Assembly: GCF_016734815.1 (NCBI RefSeq)
Contig: NZ_JAERQF010000008.1
Location: 1 to 64,000, forward strand
DNA: 64,000 bases
Source: Hymenobacter rubidus
Lineage (GTDB): Bacteria > Bacteroidota > Bacteroidia > Cytophagales > Hymenobacteraceae
Direction: 5' to 3'
How positions within the stretch are numbered: position 1 is the first letter of the stretch; each line of letters begins with the position of its first letter. A program made the translations under genes and the position numbers. Shown here piece after piece: positions 8,823 to 16,850 of the stretch. The notes under the pieces were generated by a model. That model ran no database searches. It had not been told where the DNA came from and saw nothing but the letters and a program-made list of their open reading frames with translations.

Positions 8823-9087
8823 GGGAAACGAAGTGAAAAAATGGGAATGGTGGGATTTTTAAAACTTTGGGGCTGCAAGTTACCGAAAAATGGGCTCAGG
8901 GACGCTGTAGAACCGCGTTTTTCAGCTTTTGGACCGCTTGGATAAGCAACCAATAGGGGCGTGGTAAGTTCATTGTTTTTTTGGGTTTTTTTACACGAAT
9001 AAAAATATTTTTTTTGCACACCTATATTGTTGATAACTAGCGATATGTGGCCGTAAAATATAGCGCTGTTTCGGAGGTGAATTTTGT
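8823..9087 (-). promoter_or_regulatory. AT-rich leader and promoter region of the sus operon
   Basis: These 265 bases are much richer in A and T than the surrounding genes, with T tracts near 8970-9014. They must carry the susC promoter and leader. No perfect TAnnTTTG was found on the reverse strand, so the promoter cannot be placed precisely. A long leader before susC is common in this group. Confidence 0.4.
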
Positions 9088-9099
9088 GCAAACGTTTGC
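9088..9099. promoter_or_regulatory. Perfect palindrome GCAAACGTTTGC upstream of susC
   Basis: A perfect 12-bp palindrome with the central CG typical of LacI-family operators lies 266 bases upstream of the susC start. It contains the same 10-base core as the site at 1089-1098. By family knowledge such sites control sugar-uptake loci; the regulator is not in the window. Confidence 0.6.
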
Positions 9100-9336
9100 G
9101 AATCAGCGTGTAATTTTTTTTGGTTAGGAAATCCTCACTCATGGTTTTCGGGCGTCTTTTCGGCTCGATTTCCTAATCAAGCGGGCATTGCCTATATTCC
9201 TGCCCGCTGCAATTGCCAAATAAGTACTTTGAAAACCGGACTGCGGCGAGTCGTATTGGACAATTTTCTATGCCTTTTACTTATCTTCCGTCCCGCCAGC
9301 GCACGGGCCAGAAATTTGCGTCAGCTTCCACCCCGC

Positions 9337-9490
9337 TTAAGGGCTGTTTGAGTTAGTCAAAAGCCATCCAACACGTCCTGCTGAGCTTGTCGAAGCATCT
9401 CTACCGCAGCAGTAAATGAATCAGTCCCCCGGGATAGATGCGTCGACTGCGCTCAGCATGACCGTGTTGGTTAATTCAACAGCTTCTAAG
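9337..9490. repeat. Family A intergenic inverted repeat with outer arms
   Basis: The outer arms resemble CTTAAGGGCTGTTTGAGTTAG and the complement of TTAATTCAACAGCTTCTAAG. They enclose inner arms of the GTCCTGCTGAGC..CGAAGCATCTCTACC type. The arms are partly diverged. The copy sits in the 783-base gap upstream of the gene at 9606. Confidence 0.75.
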
Positions 9491-9559
9491 GGCTGTGCCG
9501 AAGTGTAGGGCTTCCATACAATTATAGTATTGGTGTGGGCTGCCTTGGGCAGCTGCCGT

Positions 9560-9591
9560 TTTGCGAGGGCACACTCCCCTTGTTACTTTTG
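9560..9591 (+). promoter_or_regulatory. Promoter TTTG-N20-TACTTTTG
   Basis: TTTG at 9560-9563 and TACTTTTG at 9584-9591 match the Bacteroidota -33/-7 consensus with a 20-base spacer. The predicted transcript begins near 9598, which makes ATG 9606 the natural start of the next gene and rules out starts further upstream. Confidence 0.75.
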
Positions 9592-9605
9592 GCTTTTCCT
9601 TAGAT

Positions 9606-10304
9606 ATGAAAAAGCGTATTCTACTCCTTGCGTTGTTGCTGGCCACTACCCTGGCCAGTGCGGTGGCCCAGTCCCGGCCGGGCACGCGCAAGCCGGTGCC
9701 CAAAGGCAAGAGCAAGGCAGCACCCGGCGTGCGGGGGGCTCCCAAGGCGGCCCCGGTCTACACGCCCATTGTCACGCAGGGCGCTGGTGGAGAAGATGCG
9801 CCGCCGCCGGTGGTGGTAGGCAAGATTAAGCTGAAGAAGCCCGTGCTGGTGTACTACGAGGAGCCGGCGCCGGGCCGGGCCGTGCAACAGCTCATCATGG
9901 CCGAAGAAAACCTGGGCCTGCTCAAAACCCTGGATTTGGAGCACCTGATGTCCCGGCGCGAAGTCTTTGTGGACGGGCTGGGCAACATGCCCTTGCCGGG
10001 CAGTGACATGAACAAGTTTCGCTTGCTGGGCACCAGCGCGGTAGCCGAGGACAACCGCCGCCCCGCCGGCGACGGCCGCAGCTTCTATTCCCGGCTAAAA
10101 CTGCCATCTTCGGGCCTGCTGTACGTGGTGCGCGAGTCGGCAGAAGAATACCGGCACTTCGTGAAGGGCTCGCAGAAAAAAGGCTCCTTTCTGGATTTCC
10201 AGGCCAATGGTCTACCAGGCATCGACTCCGTGCGGGCCGTGTACACGCTGCGCAAAATGGACGCCGCCGAACGCGGCGCGGGCAGCGGCGAAACCATTCG
10301 ATGA
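9606..10304 (+). CDS. Secreted protein of unknown function
   Basis: The 232-residue product has a clear signal peptide (MKKRILLLALLLATTLASAVAQ), then a basic, proline-rich linker (RPGTRKPVPKGKSKAAPG). The domain of about 160 residues includes LKKPVLVYYEEPAPG, EVFVDGLGNMPLPGSD and an ending YTLRKMDAAERG. I do not recognise the family. It overlaps the next gene by four bases (ATGA), so the two are translationally coupled and probably work together outside the cytoplasm. The promoter at 9560-9591 fixes the start. Confidence 0.7.
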   Translation: MKKRILLLALLLATTLASAVAQSRPGTRKPVPKGKSKAAPGVRGAPKAAPVYTPIVTQGAGGEDAPPPVVVGKIKLKKPVLVYYEEPAPGRAVQQLIMAEENLGLLKTLDLEHLMSRREVFVDGLGNMPLPGSDMNKFRLLGTSAVAEDNRRPAGDGRSFYSRLKLPSSGLLYVVRESAEEYRHFVKGSQKKGSFLDFQANGLPGIDSVRAVYTLRKMDAAERGAGSGETIR

Positions 10305-11518
10305 ACAAGCAGACCTTACTGCTGAAAACAGCACTGGTGGCCAGCGCCTGGGCCCTGGCACTGCATGCGGCGCGCGCACAAACCGTGCTGACGCTGACCC
10401 AGGTGCCGGCCACTACGCCCGTCGGGGACTCGCTGTTTGTGGCCGGTTCTTTCAACAACTGGAATCCGCACGCCCCCGCGTATGCGTTGCAAAGAAGCGT
10501 CGACGGCACGTACCGCCTCCGCCTGCCGCCCGGCCTGGGGCCGGTCGAGTACAAGTTTACGCGTGGCAGTTGGGCCACCGTTGAAATCGACGCGCACAAC
10601 CAAGGCATCGCCAACCGGAAAGCGGACCTGAGCACGGCGCGCGAAATCAAGCACCAAGTGCTGGCCTGGGACGACCAGCGCGGAACCCGCCCGGCTCCCA
10701 AAGCCCACACGGCCTCGCCGCAGGTGCGGGTGCTGAGCGAAGCGTTTGTCATGCCCCAGCTCGGCCGGCGGCGCAGGGTGTGGGTGTACCTGCCCGCCGA
10801 CTATGCCCGTAAGCCGAAGCAGCGCTACCCGGTGCTCTACATGCACGACGGCCAGAACGTGTTTGATGCGGCCACCAGCTTTAGCGGGGAGTGGGGCGTG
10901 GACGAAACCCTCGACCGCTTGCACATCGCCGGGCTCGACCCCACCGGCACCATTGTGGTGGCCGTCGACAACGGCGAACAATTCCGCTCCGATGAGTACA
11001 TCCCTTGGCGGAGCGCGGCGCTGCAAGACCAGCTCCACCAGGGCGGCCAAGGCAGCGAGTACGTCGATTTCCTGGCTAATACCCTGAAAACATACGTGGA
11101 TGCGCATTACCGCACGCTGCCCGATGCTGCTCACACGGGCATTGCCGGTTCCAGCTTGGGCGGGCTGATTTCGGTGTACGCGGCGCTGAAATACCCGAAA
11201 GTGTTTGGCGAAATAGGGGTGTTCTCCCCGGCGTTCTGGGTGTGTAACGATTCGCTGAAGGCCTTTGCCAAAAGGCACCCGGCCGCCCGCACGGCCCGCT
11301 TTTACTTTGTGTGCGGACCCAAGGAATCGGAAACCATGTTGCCGCTGATGGCGCAGTGGCGCGACGAGCTGCGGGCTGAGGGCGTGCCGGCGGCCAACCT
11401 AGCTTTTCATGCGCCGGCCACCGGCGAGCACAAAGAATGGTTCTGGCAGCGCGAGTTTCCGGCAGCCTATCAGTTTTTGTTTCGTTCGACTTTGAAAACC
11501 AAGGGCCCCAGCCGTTAA
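10301..11518 (+). CDS. Secreted CBM48-esterase fusion (esterase D / Fes-like)
   Basis: This 405-residue protein has a signal peptide (to ARA-QTV), a CBM48/glycogen-binding-like immunoglobulin-fold domain (LFVAGSFNNWNPHAPAYALQ, then GPVEYKFTRGSW, residues 35-110), and an alpha/beta-hydrolase esterase domain from about residue 140 (VWVYLPADYARKPKQRYPVL, YMHDGQNVFDAATSF). The nucleophile elbow is GSSLGG near residue 286; a C-terminal GEHKEWFW supplies the likely catalytic His. Such fusions act on ester-decorated glycans or siderophore-like esters; the substrate is not shown. Coupled by overlap with the preceding gene. Its stop lies in the edge of a family A repeat. Confidence 0.85.
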   Translation: MNKQTLLLKTALVASAWALALHAARAQTVLTLTQVPATTPVGDSLFVAGSFNNWNPHAPAYALQRSVDGTYRLRLPPGLGPVEYKFTRGSWATVEIDAHNQGIANRKADLSTAREIKHQVLAWDDQRGTRPAPKAHTASPQVRVLSEAFVMPQLGRRRRVWVYLPADYARKPKQRYPVLYMHDGQNVFDAATSFSGEWGVDETLDRLHIAGLDPTGTIVVAVDNGEQFRSDEYIPWRSAALQDQLHQGGQGSEYVDFLANTLKTYVDAHYRTLPDAAHTGIAGSSLGGLISVYAALKYPKVFGEIGVFSPAFWVCNDSLKAFAKRHPAARTARFYFVCGPKESETMLPLMAQWRDELRAEGVPAANLAFHAPATGEHKEWFWQREFPAAYQFLFRSTLKTKGPSR

Positions 11519-11610
11519 GAAGCGGTTTGAGTTAGTCGAAAACCATCCAGCCGGTCATGCTTCGACTGCGCTCAGCATGACCGTTTTGGTTAGCTCAAAC
11601 GGCTTCTAAG
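11515..11610. repeat. Family A intergenic inverted repeat with outer arms
   Basis: Outer arms TTAAGAAGCGGTTTGAGTTAG (11515-11535) and TAGCTCAAACGGCTTCTAAG (11591-11610) enclose an inner hairpin CGGTCATGC..GCATGACCG. The left outer arm includes the TAA stop of the esterase gene at 11516-11518. Confidence 0.8.
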
Positions 11611-11732
11611 CAAAAGCAGCGAGCGGGTTGCGATATAAATGCAATTGCCATTATAGCCAATCTGCCAACCTATTTTTAGCTTAATCGTATGCAAGACGAA
11701 TGGAAATTGCTGAAATGACAAAAATATTGTTC

Positions 11733-11740
11733 TATCTTTG
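11733..11740 (+). promoter_or_regulatory. trp operon promoter, -7 element TATCTTTG
   Basis: TATCTTTG fits TAnnTTTG exactly. A TTG at 11707-11709 is a possible -33 element, but its 23-base spacer is long. Transcription would begin near 11746, about 20 bases before the leader-peptide ATG. Confidence 0.7.
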
Positions 11741-11767
11741 CAGCGCGCTTCCAGCAAACGCATTCTA

Positions 11768-11848
11768 ATGATGACTTTCAATCGTACTTCCCAGGCTTGG
11801 TGGTGGCAGTTCCGAAACCTCGGACCGGCCTGCCTGTGCGCTTGGTAA
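11768..11848 (+). CDS. trpL: trp leader peptide, 26 residues with four Trp
   Basis: A 26-codon frame encodes MMTFNRTSQAWWWQFRNLG followed by PACLCAW and TAA. Three consecutive Trp codons (11798-11806) and a last Trp codon just before the stop are what is expected of an attenuation leader, where ribosome stalling reports shortage of charged tRNA-Trp. It sits about 20 bases after the predicted transcription start, 29 bases before a terminator, and 113 bases before trpE. A 7-bp hairpin (AAAATCA-CGCC-TGATTTT, 11847-11864) overlaps its stop codon. The antiterminator pairing cannot be assigned safely by eye. Confidence 0.85.
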   Translation: MMTFNRTSQAWWWQFRNLGPACLCAW

Positions 11849-11876
11849 AATCACGCCTGATTTTGCTTTAAACCAC

Positions 11877-11905
11877 AAAAAGCCCGGCCCACGCCGGGCT
11901 TTTTT
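11877..11905 (+). terminator. trp attenuator terminator
   Basis: AAAAAGCCCGGC, a CCAC loop, and GCCGGGCTTTTTT form a strong intrinsic terminator between the trpL stop and trpE. Because it lies upstream of trpE and downstream of a Trp-rich leader peptide, it is read as the attenuator rather than the end of an unrelated transcript. Confidence 0.85.
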
Positions 11906-11961
11906 CGTTTCACCCCCAACGCCGGCCAAACCGTTGCCGCGCTTCCCCAACTTGTTGCCCT

Positions 11962-13389
11962 GTGCCAATCCACCTGACTACCCGCACCCGCCGCCTGCTT
12001 GCCGATACCGTGACGCCCGTAGGCCTGTACCTGCGGCTGCGCGACCACTACCCCAACTGCCTGCTGCTGGAAAGCGCCGACTACCACGGCCAGCAAAACG
12101 CCTTCAGCTACCTGGTGTGCGAGCCGCTGGGCACGTTTGAGCTGCGGCGCGGCGGGGAGCTGCGGCAAACCCTGCCCGGCCACCCCGAAACCCGCGAAAC
12201 CCTGGGCCAGCCGCGCGAGGCCTTGGCCCGGCTGCGCGGCTTCGCCGCCGCGTTCGAGCCCGACCAGGCAGCAGCCAAGTTCCCGTTCATCAGCACCGGC
12301 TTGTTTGGCTACATGGGCTACGAGGCCGTGCAAGGCTTCGAGGACGTGACCCTGGCAACGGCTAAAGTGCCGGCCGGCGACATCCCGCTCATTCGCTACG
12401 GCGTGTACCGCTACGTCATTGCGTTCAACCATTTCCGGCAGGAGTTGCACTTGTTCGAGCACGGCGTGGCCGGCGAAGCCCCGGCCGCAACCGACGGGCT
12501 GGACCGCCTCGAAAACCTGGTGCGCCACCCCAGCGTGCCCACGTTCGGCTTTGCCACGGTGGGCGAGGAGCGGAGCAACCAAACCGATGAAGAGTTCCTG
12601 GAGCGGCTGGCCAAGGGCCAGGCCCACTGCCGGCTCGGCGACGTGTTCCAGATTGTGCTGTCGCGGCGGTTTCAGCAGGGCTTTTCCGGCGATGAGTTCA
12701 ACGTGTACCGGGCCTTGCGCTCCATCAACCCCTCGCCCTATTTGTTCTATTTCGACTACGGCGACTACAAAATTTTCGGTTCCTCGCCCGAGGCGCAGGT
12801 GCTGGTGCAAGGCCGCGAAGCCAGCCTGTTCCCGATAGCCGGCACCTACCGCCGCACCGGCGACGACGCGGCCGATGCCGCCGCCGCCCAGCGCCTGGCC
12901 GCCGACCCCAAGGAAAATGCCGAGCATGTAATGCTGGTCGACCTGGCCCGCAACGACCTGGCCCGGCACGGCACCAAGGTGCAGGTGCGCACGCTGCGCG
13001 AAATCCAGTTTTACTCGCACGTCATCCACCTCGTGAGCAAGGTGACGGCCGAGCTGGCCGAAGGCACCGACACCCTACAAGTAGTTGCCGATACATTCCC
13101 GGCCGGCACGCTGTCGGGTGCGCCCAAGCACCGCGCCATTCAGCTGATTGACGGGCTAGAGCCCACCGCCCGCGGCTATTACGGCGGCTGCCTGGGCCAC
13201 TTCGGCTTCGATGGCAGCTTCAACCACGCCATCATGATTCGCTCGTTTTTGAGCACCGGCAACCAACTTTATTTCCAGGCCGGCGCGGGCGTGGTGGCGG
13301 CCTCGGAGGTGCAGTCGGAGCTGCAGGAGGTGCACCACAAGCTGGGGGCCTTGCGGGCAGCTTTGCGCGCTGCGGCAGAGGTGCGGTAA
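11962..13389 (+). CDS. trpE: Anthranilate synthase component I
   Basis: TrpE converts chorismate to anthranilate, using ammonia delivered by TrpG. The 475-residue protein carries the Trp-feedback motif LLES (residues 35-38), so allosteric inhibition by tryptophan is likely. The catalytic chorismate-binding domain includes IAGTYRRTG, ENAEHVMLVDLARNDL, PAGTLSGAPKHRA and the terminal QAGAGVVAASEVQSE. The start is GTG at 11962, which gives the usual N-terminus; no ATG is available in frame nearby. First structural gene of the operon, behind a leader peptide and attenuator. Confidence 0.95.
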   Translation: MPIHLTTRTRRLLADTVTPVGLYLRLRDHYPNCLLLESADYHGQQNAFSYLVCEPLGTFELRRGGELRQTLPGHPETRETLGQPREALARLRGFAAAFEPDQAAAKFPFISTGLFGYMGYEAVQGFEDVTLATAKVPAGDIPLIRYGVYRYVIAFNHFRQELHLFEHGVAGEAPAATDGLDRLENLVRHPSVPTFGFATVGEERSNQTDEEFLERLAKGQAHCRLGDVFQIVLSRRFQQGFSGDEFNVYRALRSINPSPYLFYFDYGDYKIFGSSPEAQVLVQGREASLFPIAGTYRRTGDDAADAAAAQRLAADPKENAEHVMLVDLARNDLARHGTKVQVRTLREIQFYSHVIHLVSKVTAELAEGTDTLQVVADTFPAGTLSGAPKHRAIQLIDGLEPTARGYYGGCLGHFGFDGSFNHAIMIRSFLSTGNQLYFQAGAGVVAASEVQSELQEVHHKLGALRAALRAAAEVR

Positions 13390-13391
13390 TT

Positions 13392-13480
13392 GTCATGCTG
13401 AGCGCAGTCGAAGCATCTCTACCTCAATACTAAATCACTTGCTGGCGCAGTAGAGATGCTTCGACTGCGCTCAGCATGAC
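13392..13480. repeat. Family A inverted repeat between trpE and trpG
   Basis: Perfect 31-base arms (13392-13422 and 13450-13480), beginning GTCATGCTGAGCGCAGTCGA, face each other around a 27-base loop. The element interrupts the trp operon without ending it in any obvious way; no T tract follows. Confidence 0.9.
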
Positions 13481-13503
13481 GTTCCTTATCACGTTCAATA
13501 CGC

Positions 13504-14073
13504 ATGAAAATCCTCGTTCTCGATAACTACGACTCCTTCACCTACAACCTCGTACAACTTTTGCGCGAGCTGGGGCACGGACCCAACCTGACCGTGACGC
13601 GCAACGACCAGCTGCCCCTCGAAGCCGTGGATGCCTACGATGCCATATTGCTGTCGCCCGGCCCGGGCCTGCCCACCGAAGCCGGGCTGATGCCGGCCAT
13701 CATCCAACAATATGCGGCCACGAAGCGCATTCTGGGGGTGTGCCTGGGCCACCAAGGGCTGGCTGAAAGCTTTGGTGCCGAGCTGTATAACCTTCCGGCC
13801 GTGCTGCACGGCGTGGCCAACGAAGCCGAAGTGACGGTGCCCGATGAGCGGCTTTTTGCGGGCTTACCCCGTAAGTTTCAAGTAGGACGCTACCATTCCT
13901 GGGCCGTGCGCCCCGAGTCGGTTCCGGCCGTGCTGGAGGTGACGGCCCGCGACGCCAACGGCGAAGTACTGGCTTTCCGGCACCGCGAGTACGATGTGCG
14001 CGGCGTGCAGTTTCACCCCGAAAGTATCCTGACCGAGCACGGCGCCCACATGCTAGCCAACTGGCTGGCATGA
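13504..14073 (+). CDS. trpG: Anthranilate synthase component II (glutamine amidotransferase)
   Basis: TrpG hydrolyses glutamine and channels ammonia to TrpE. The 189-residue class I amidotransferase has the oxyanion motif SPGPGLP (residues 51-57), the nucleophile Cys80 in GVCLGHQ, and the His-Glu pair in VQFHPES. It may also serve as PabA for folate synthesis, as the two are often shared. Length is normal. It lies between two family A repeats in the operon. Confidence 0.95.
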   Translation: MKILVLDNYDSFTYNLVQLLRELGHGPNLTVTRNDQLPLEAVDAYDAILLSPGPGLPTEAGLMPAIIQQYAATKRILGVCLGHQGLAESFGAELYNLPAVLHGVANEAEVTVPDERLFAGLPRKFQVGRYHSWAVRPESVPAVLEVTARDANGEVLAFRHREYDVRGVQFHPESILTEHGAHMLANWLA

Positions 14074-14090
14074 GAACACTGTAAAAAGGC

Positions 14091-14185
14091 CGTCATGCTG
14101 AGCGTAGTTGAAGCATCTCGCGTGCCATTGTAATCAAACCGTTGAACGATGCGAGCGAGATGCTTCGACTACGCTCAGCATGACG
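14091..14185. repeat. Family A inverted repeat between trpG and trpD
   Basis: The 31-base arms (14091-14121 and 14155-14185) begin CGTCATGCTGAGCGTAG and differ at one position. The right arm contains an in-frame ATG that would lengthen trpD falsely. Confidence 0.9.
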
Positions 14186-14205
14186 TTCTGAAAATAAAAA
14201 CCACT

Positions 14206-15201
14206 TTGAAACAGATTCTCACCAAGCTTTTTGACCAGCAGCCGCTTACCCACGCCGAAGCCCATGCCGCCATGCGGCAACTGGGCGAAGGCGGCGCCAA
14301 CCCGGCCGAAACAGCGGCATTTCTGGCCGTGTACCGCATGCGGCCCATCACGGTGGCCGAACTGGCCGGCTTCCGGCAGGCGCTGCTCGATTTGAGCCGC
14401 GACCCGGAGCTGGGCACCCACGCGGTGCTCGACATCGTAGGCACGGGCGGCGATGGCAAAAACACGCTTAACATCTCCACGCTGGCCTGTTTCATCGTGG
14501 CCGGGGCGGGGGAGAAGGTGGCCAAGCACGGCAACTTTGGGGTGTCGTCGGTGTCGGGCGCGTCCAATGTGCTGGCGCATTTCGGCTACTATTTCGAAGC
14601 TAGCTCCGACCAGCTCCGGCGGCAGCTTGACCGCGCCGGCATTTGCTTTTTGCACGCGCCGGCCTTTCATCCGGCCATGCGGCATGCCGGTCCGGTGCGC
14701 CGCGAGCTGGGGCTGCGCACGTTCTTCAACATCCTCGGTCCGCTGGTGAACCCCGCCCGGCCGGCTGCGCAGCTGCTGGGCGTGTTTAGCCTGGAGCTGC
14801 AGCGCGTGTATCACTACCTGATGCAGCCCACCGGCGCCCGCTACGCCGTGGTGCACGCCCTCGATGGCTACGATGAGCTGGCCCTCACCGGCCCGGCCAA
14901 AGTGGTTTCCTCGTTCGAAGGCGAGCGAATGCTGAGCGCCGAAACGCTGGGCCTGCCCGCCTGCACAGCCGCAGATTTGACCGGTGGGAGCACCGTGGCC
15001 GCTGCCGCTGAGCTTTTTCGCCGGGTGCTACTGGGCGAGGGCACCGCTGCCCAGCGCAACGTTGCGACGGCCAACGCGGCCCTTGCGTTGCAATGTGCCC
15101 GCCCCGGCCTGGGCTGGGACGAGGCGCTGGCCCACTGCCGCGAATCACTGGATTCGGGCGCTGCCAAAAGGGCGTTTGAAACCATGCTTTCCATCAATTA
15201 A
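14206..15201 (+). CDS. trpD: Anthranilate phosphoribosyltransferase
   Basis: TrpD transfers phosphoribose from PRPP to anthranilate. From a TTG start at 14206 the product is 331 residues, starting MKQILTKLFDQQPLTHAEA, as in the family. The PRPP loop is GTGGDGKNT (residues 79-87), and the anthranilate-site motif KHGNFGVSSVSGAS follows. An upstream ATG at 14149 is in frame, but its first 19 codons are translated repeat-arm sequence, so it is not used here. The TTG start and the nearby repeat suggest the repeat landed just before the gene. Confidence 0.9.
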   Translation: MKQILTKLFDQQPLTHAEAHAAMRQLGEGGANPAETAAFLAVYRMRPITVAELAGFRQALLDLSRDPELGTHAVLDIVGTGGDGKNTLNISTLACFIVAGAGEKVAKHGNFGVSSVSGASNVLAHFGYYFEASSDQLRRQLDRAGICFLHAPAFHPAMRHAGPVRRELGLRTFFNILGPLVNPARPAAQLLGVFSLELQRVYHYLMQPTGARYAVVHALDGYDELALTGPAKVVSSFEGERMLSAETLGLPACTAADLTGGSTVAAAAELFRRVLLGEGTAAQRNVATANAALALQCARPGLGWDEALAHCRESLDSGAAKRAFETMLSIN

Positions 15202-15202
15202 G

Positions 15203-15298
15203 ATTGAAGAATGAGGAATGAAGAATTGGCATTTAGTACGGTTCCACTTTCCGTTCATCAACCAATGATTCCTCATTCTTCACTCCTCATTCCTCATT
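15203..15298. repeat. Family C inverted repeat (GAGGAATGA type) between trpD and trpC
   Basis: A left arm built from GAATGAGGAATGAAGAATT faces a right arm ATTCCTCATTCTTCACTCCT followed by more of the same unit. The right arm ends five bases before the trpC ATG. The same family occurs at 20941-21022. Confidence 0.85.
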
Positions 15299-15303
15299 AA
15301 AAA

Positions 15304-16125
15304 ATGCCTACCATTCTCGATACCATTGTTGCCCACAAGCGCCGGGAAGTAGCTCGCCGCCGCGAATTGGTGCCGACCAAGCTGCTCGAAACCAGCTTGT
15401 ATTTCAACTCCGTGCCACTGTCGCTGCGCAAGTACCTGCTGCGCGAAGAGGGCAGCGGCCTCATTGCCGAGTTCAAGCGCAAGTCGCCTTCTAAGGGCTG
15501 GATAAACCAGTATGCGCCGGTAGAACGCACCACGCTGGGCTACATGCAGGCCGGGGCGGCGGCGCTGTCGGTCCTCACCGATGCCGAGTTTTTTGGCGGC
15601 AAAAACGAAGACCTGACCACCGCCCGGCGGTTCAATTTCTGCCCCATTCTGCGCAAAGATTTTGTGGTAAACGAGTACCAGATTCTCGAAGCCAAAAGCA
15701 TTGGCGCCGACGCTGTGCTGCTTATTGCGGCCGTGCTCACGCCCGCCGAAATCAACACGCTGGGCCGCCTGGCCCGCTCGCTGGGCCTGGAGGTGCTGCT
15801 CGAAGTGCACGACGCCGAGGAGCTGGCCCGTGCGGCCAATGTCGACGCGGTGGACTTAATCGGCGTTAATAACCGCAACCTGCACGACTTTAGCCTGAGT
15901 CTGGACACCTCGCTGGCCCTGGCGGAAGCCATTCCCGAGGCCTTCGTGAAGGTGTCGGAAAGTGGCATTTCCACTGCCCGCGCCATCGGCCAGCTGCGCG
16001 AGGTGGGCTACCGGGGCTTTCTGCTGGGCGAGGCCTTCATGCGCCACGCCCGGCCGGAACGCGCCTGCGCCGCTTTGGTGCAGGAGCTCAGAACATACCA
16101 CCGGGGGGTGGCGGTTGGAGAGTAA
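15304..16125 (+). CDS. trpC: Indole-3-glycerol-phosphate synthase
   Basis: TrpC closes the indole ring from carboxyphenylamino-deoxyribulose phosphate. The 273-residue TIM barrel has the N-terminal MPTILDTIVAHKRREVARR, the catalytic Lys motif AEFKRKSPSKGW near residue 55, LRKDFVVNEYQI near residue 115, and the phosphate-binding VSESGIS near residue 217. Length is normal. It precedes trpF by 13 bases; the two are separate proteins here, not fused. Confidence 0.95.
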   Translation: MPTILDTIVAHKRREVARRRELVPTKLLETSLYFNSVPLSLRKYLLREEGSGLIAEFKRKSPSKGWINQYAPVERTTLGYMQAGAAALSVLTDAEFFGGKNEDLTTARRFNFCPILRKDFVVNEYQILEAKSIGADAVLLIAAVLTPAEINTLGRLARSLGLEVLLEVHDAEELARAANVDAVDLIGVNNRNLHDFSLSLDTSLALAEAIPEAFVKVSESGISTARAIGQLREVGYRGFLLGEAFMRHARPERACAALVQELRTYHRGVAVGE

Positions 16126-16138
16126 ACACAGCAACACG

Positions 16139-16822
16139 ATGGAAACCATACTGAACGAAAAACCACTGCTCATCAAAGTCTGCGGCATGCGCGAGCCTGG
16201 CAACATCGCGGCCGTGGCCGAACTGCAGCCCGATTTTCTGGGCTTTGTTTTTTACCCGCCCTCGCCGCGGTACGTCGTGGGCACGCTGCCCACGGAGCTG
16301 CTGCGCGCCCTGCCCGACAACGTGCGCAAAATCGGGGTCTTCGTCAATGAGTCCACTGAGCATATTCTGGCCACGCTCGCCAGCTATGGCCTGGACGGGG
16401 CCCAGCTGCACGGGCAGGAAACACCGGCGCAATGCGCCGAGCTGCAGCGGGCGGGTGTGTTGGTTATCAAGATGTTTTCCGTAAACCATGGGCTGGATTT
16501 GAGCGCGCTGCTGCCGTATGAAGGCGTGTGCGACTACTTTGTCTTCGACACCTTTGGGCCTGCGCCGGGCGGCAACGGCACGGCCTTCGATTGGGAAGTA
16601 TTGCGCGACTACGAGCTCGAAACGCCGTACCTGCTGGCCGGCGGCCTGGGGCCCGAAAACATTGACGCCCTGACTGCGCTGCGGCTGCCCGGCCTCATCG
16701 GTGTCGATTTCAACAGCCGCTTTGAAACGGCCCCCGGCCTCAAAGATTTTACGCAGCTGGCCAAAGCGTTTGCTTCCTTACGCCCGCGCCGGGCCGGCAA
16801 ATCAGCCCGCCGGACGGCTTAA
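16139..16822 (+). CDS. trpF: Phosphoribosylanthranilate isomerase
   Basis: TrpF isomerises phosphoribosyl anthranilate. The ATG at 16139 gives a 227-residue TIM barrel with the active-site Cys motif [11 protein letters not shown] near residue 14, [15 protein letters not shown] and the catalytic Asp in [12 protein letters not shown]. The C-terminal [13 protein letters not shown] is a basic extension. Short spacings (13 bases to trpC, 28 to trpB) support one transcript. Confidence 0.95.
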   Translation: METILNEKPLLIKVCGMREPGNIAAVAELQPDFLGFVFYPPSPRYVVGTLPTELLRALPDNVRKIGVFVNESTEHILATLASYGLDGAQLHGQETPAQCAELQRAGVLVIKMFSVNHGLDLSALLPYEGVCDYFVFDTFGPAPGGNGTAFDWEVLRDYELETPYLLAGGLGPENIDALTALRLPGLIGVDFNSRFETAPGLKDFTQLAKAFASLRPRRAGKSARRTA

Positions 16823-16850
16823 TTCCCCCCCCTCTTTCCTTGCTGCTCGC

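Noticed and set aside
14149..14205. ATG upstream of trpD
   Set aside because: It lies in the repeat arm, and the first residues would be translated repeat (RARCFDYAQHD).
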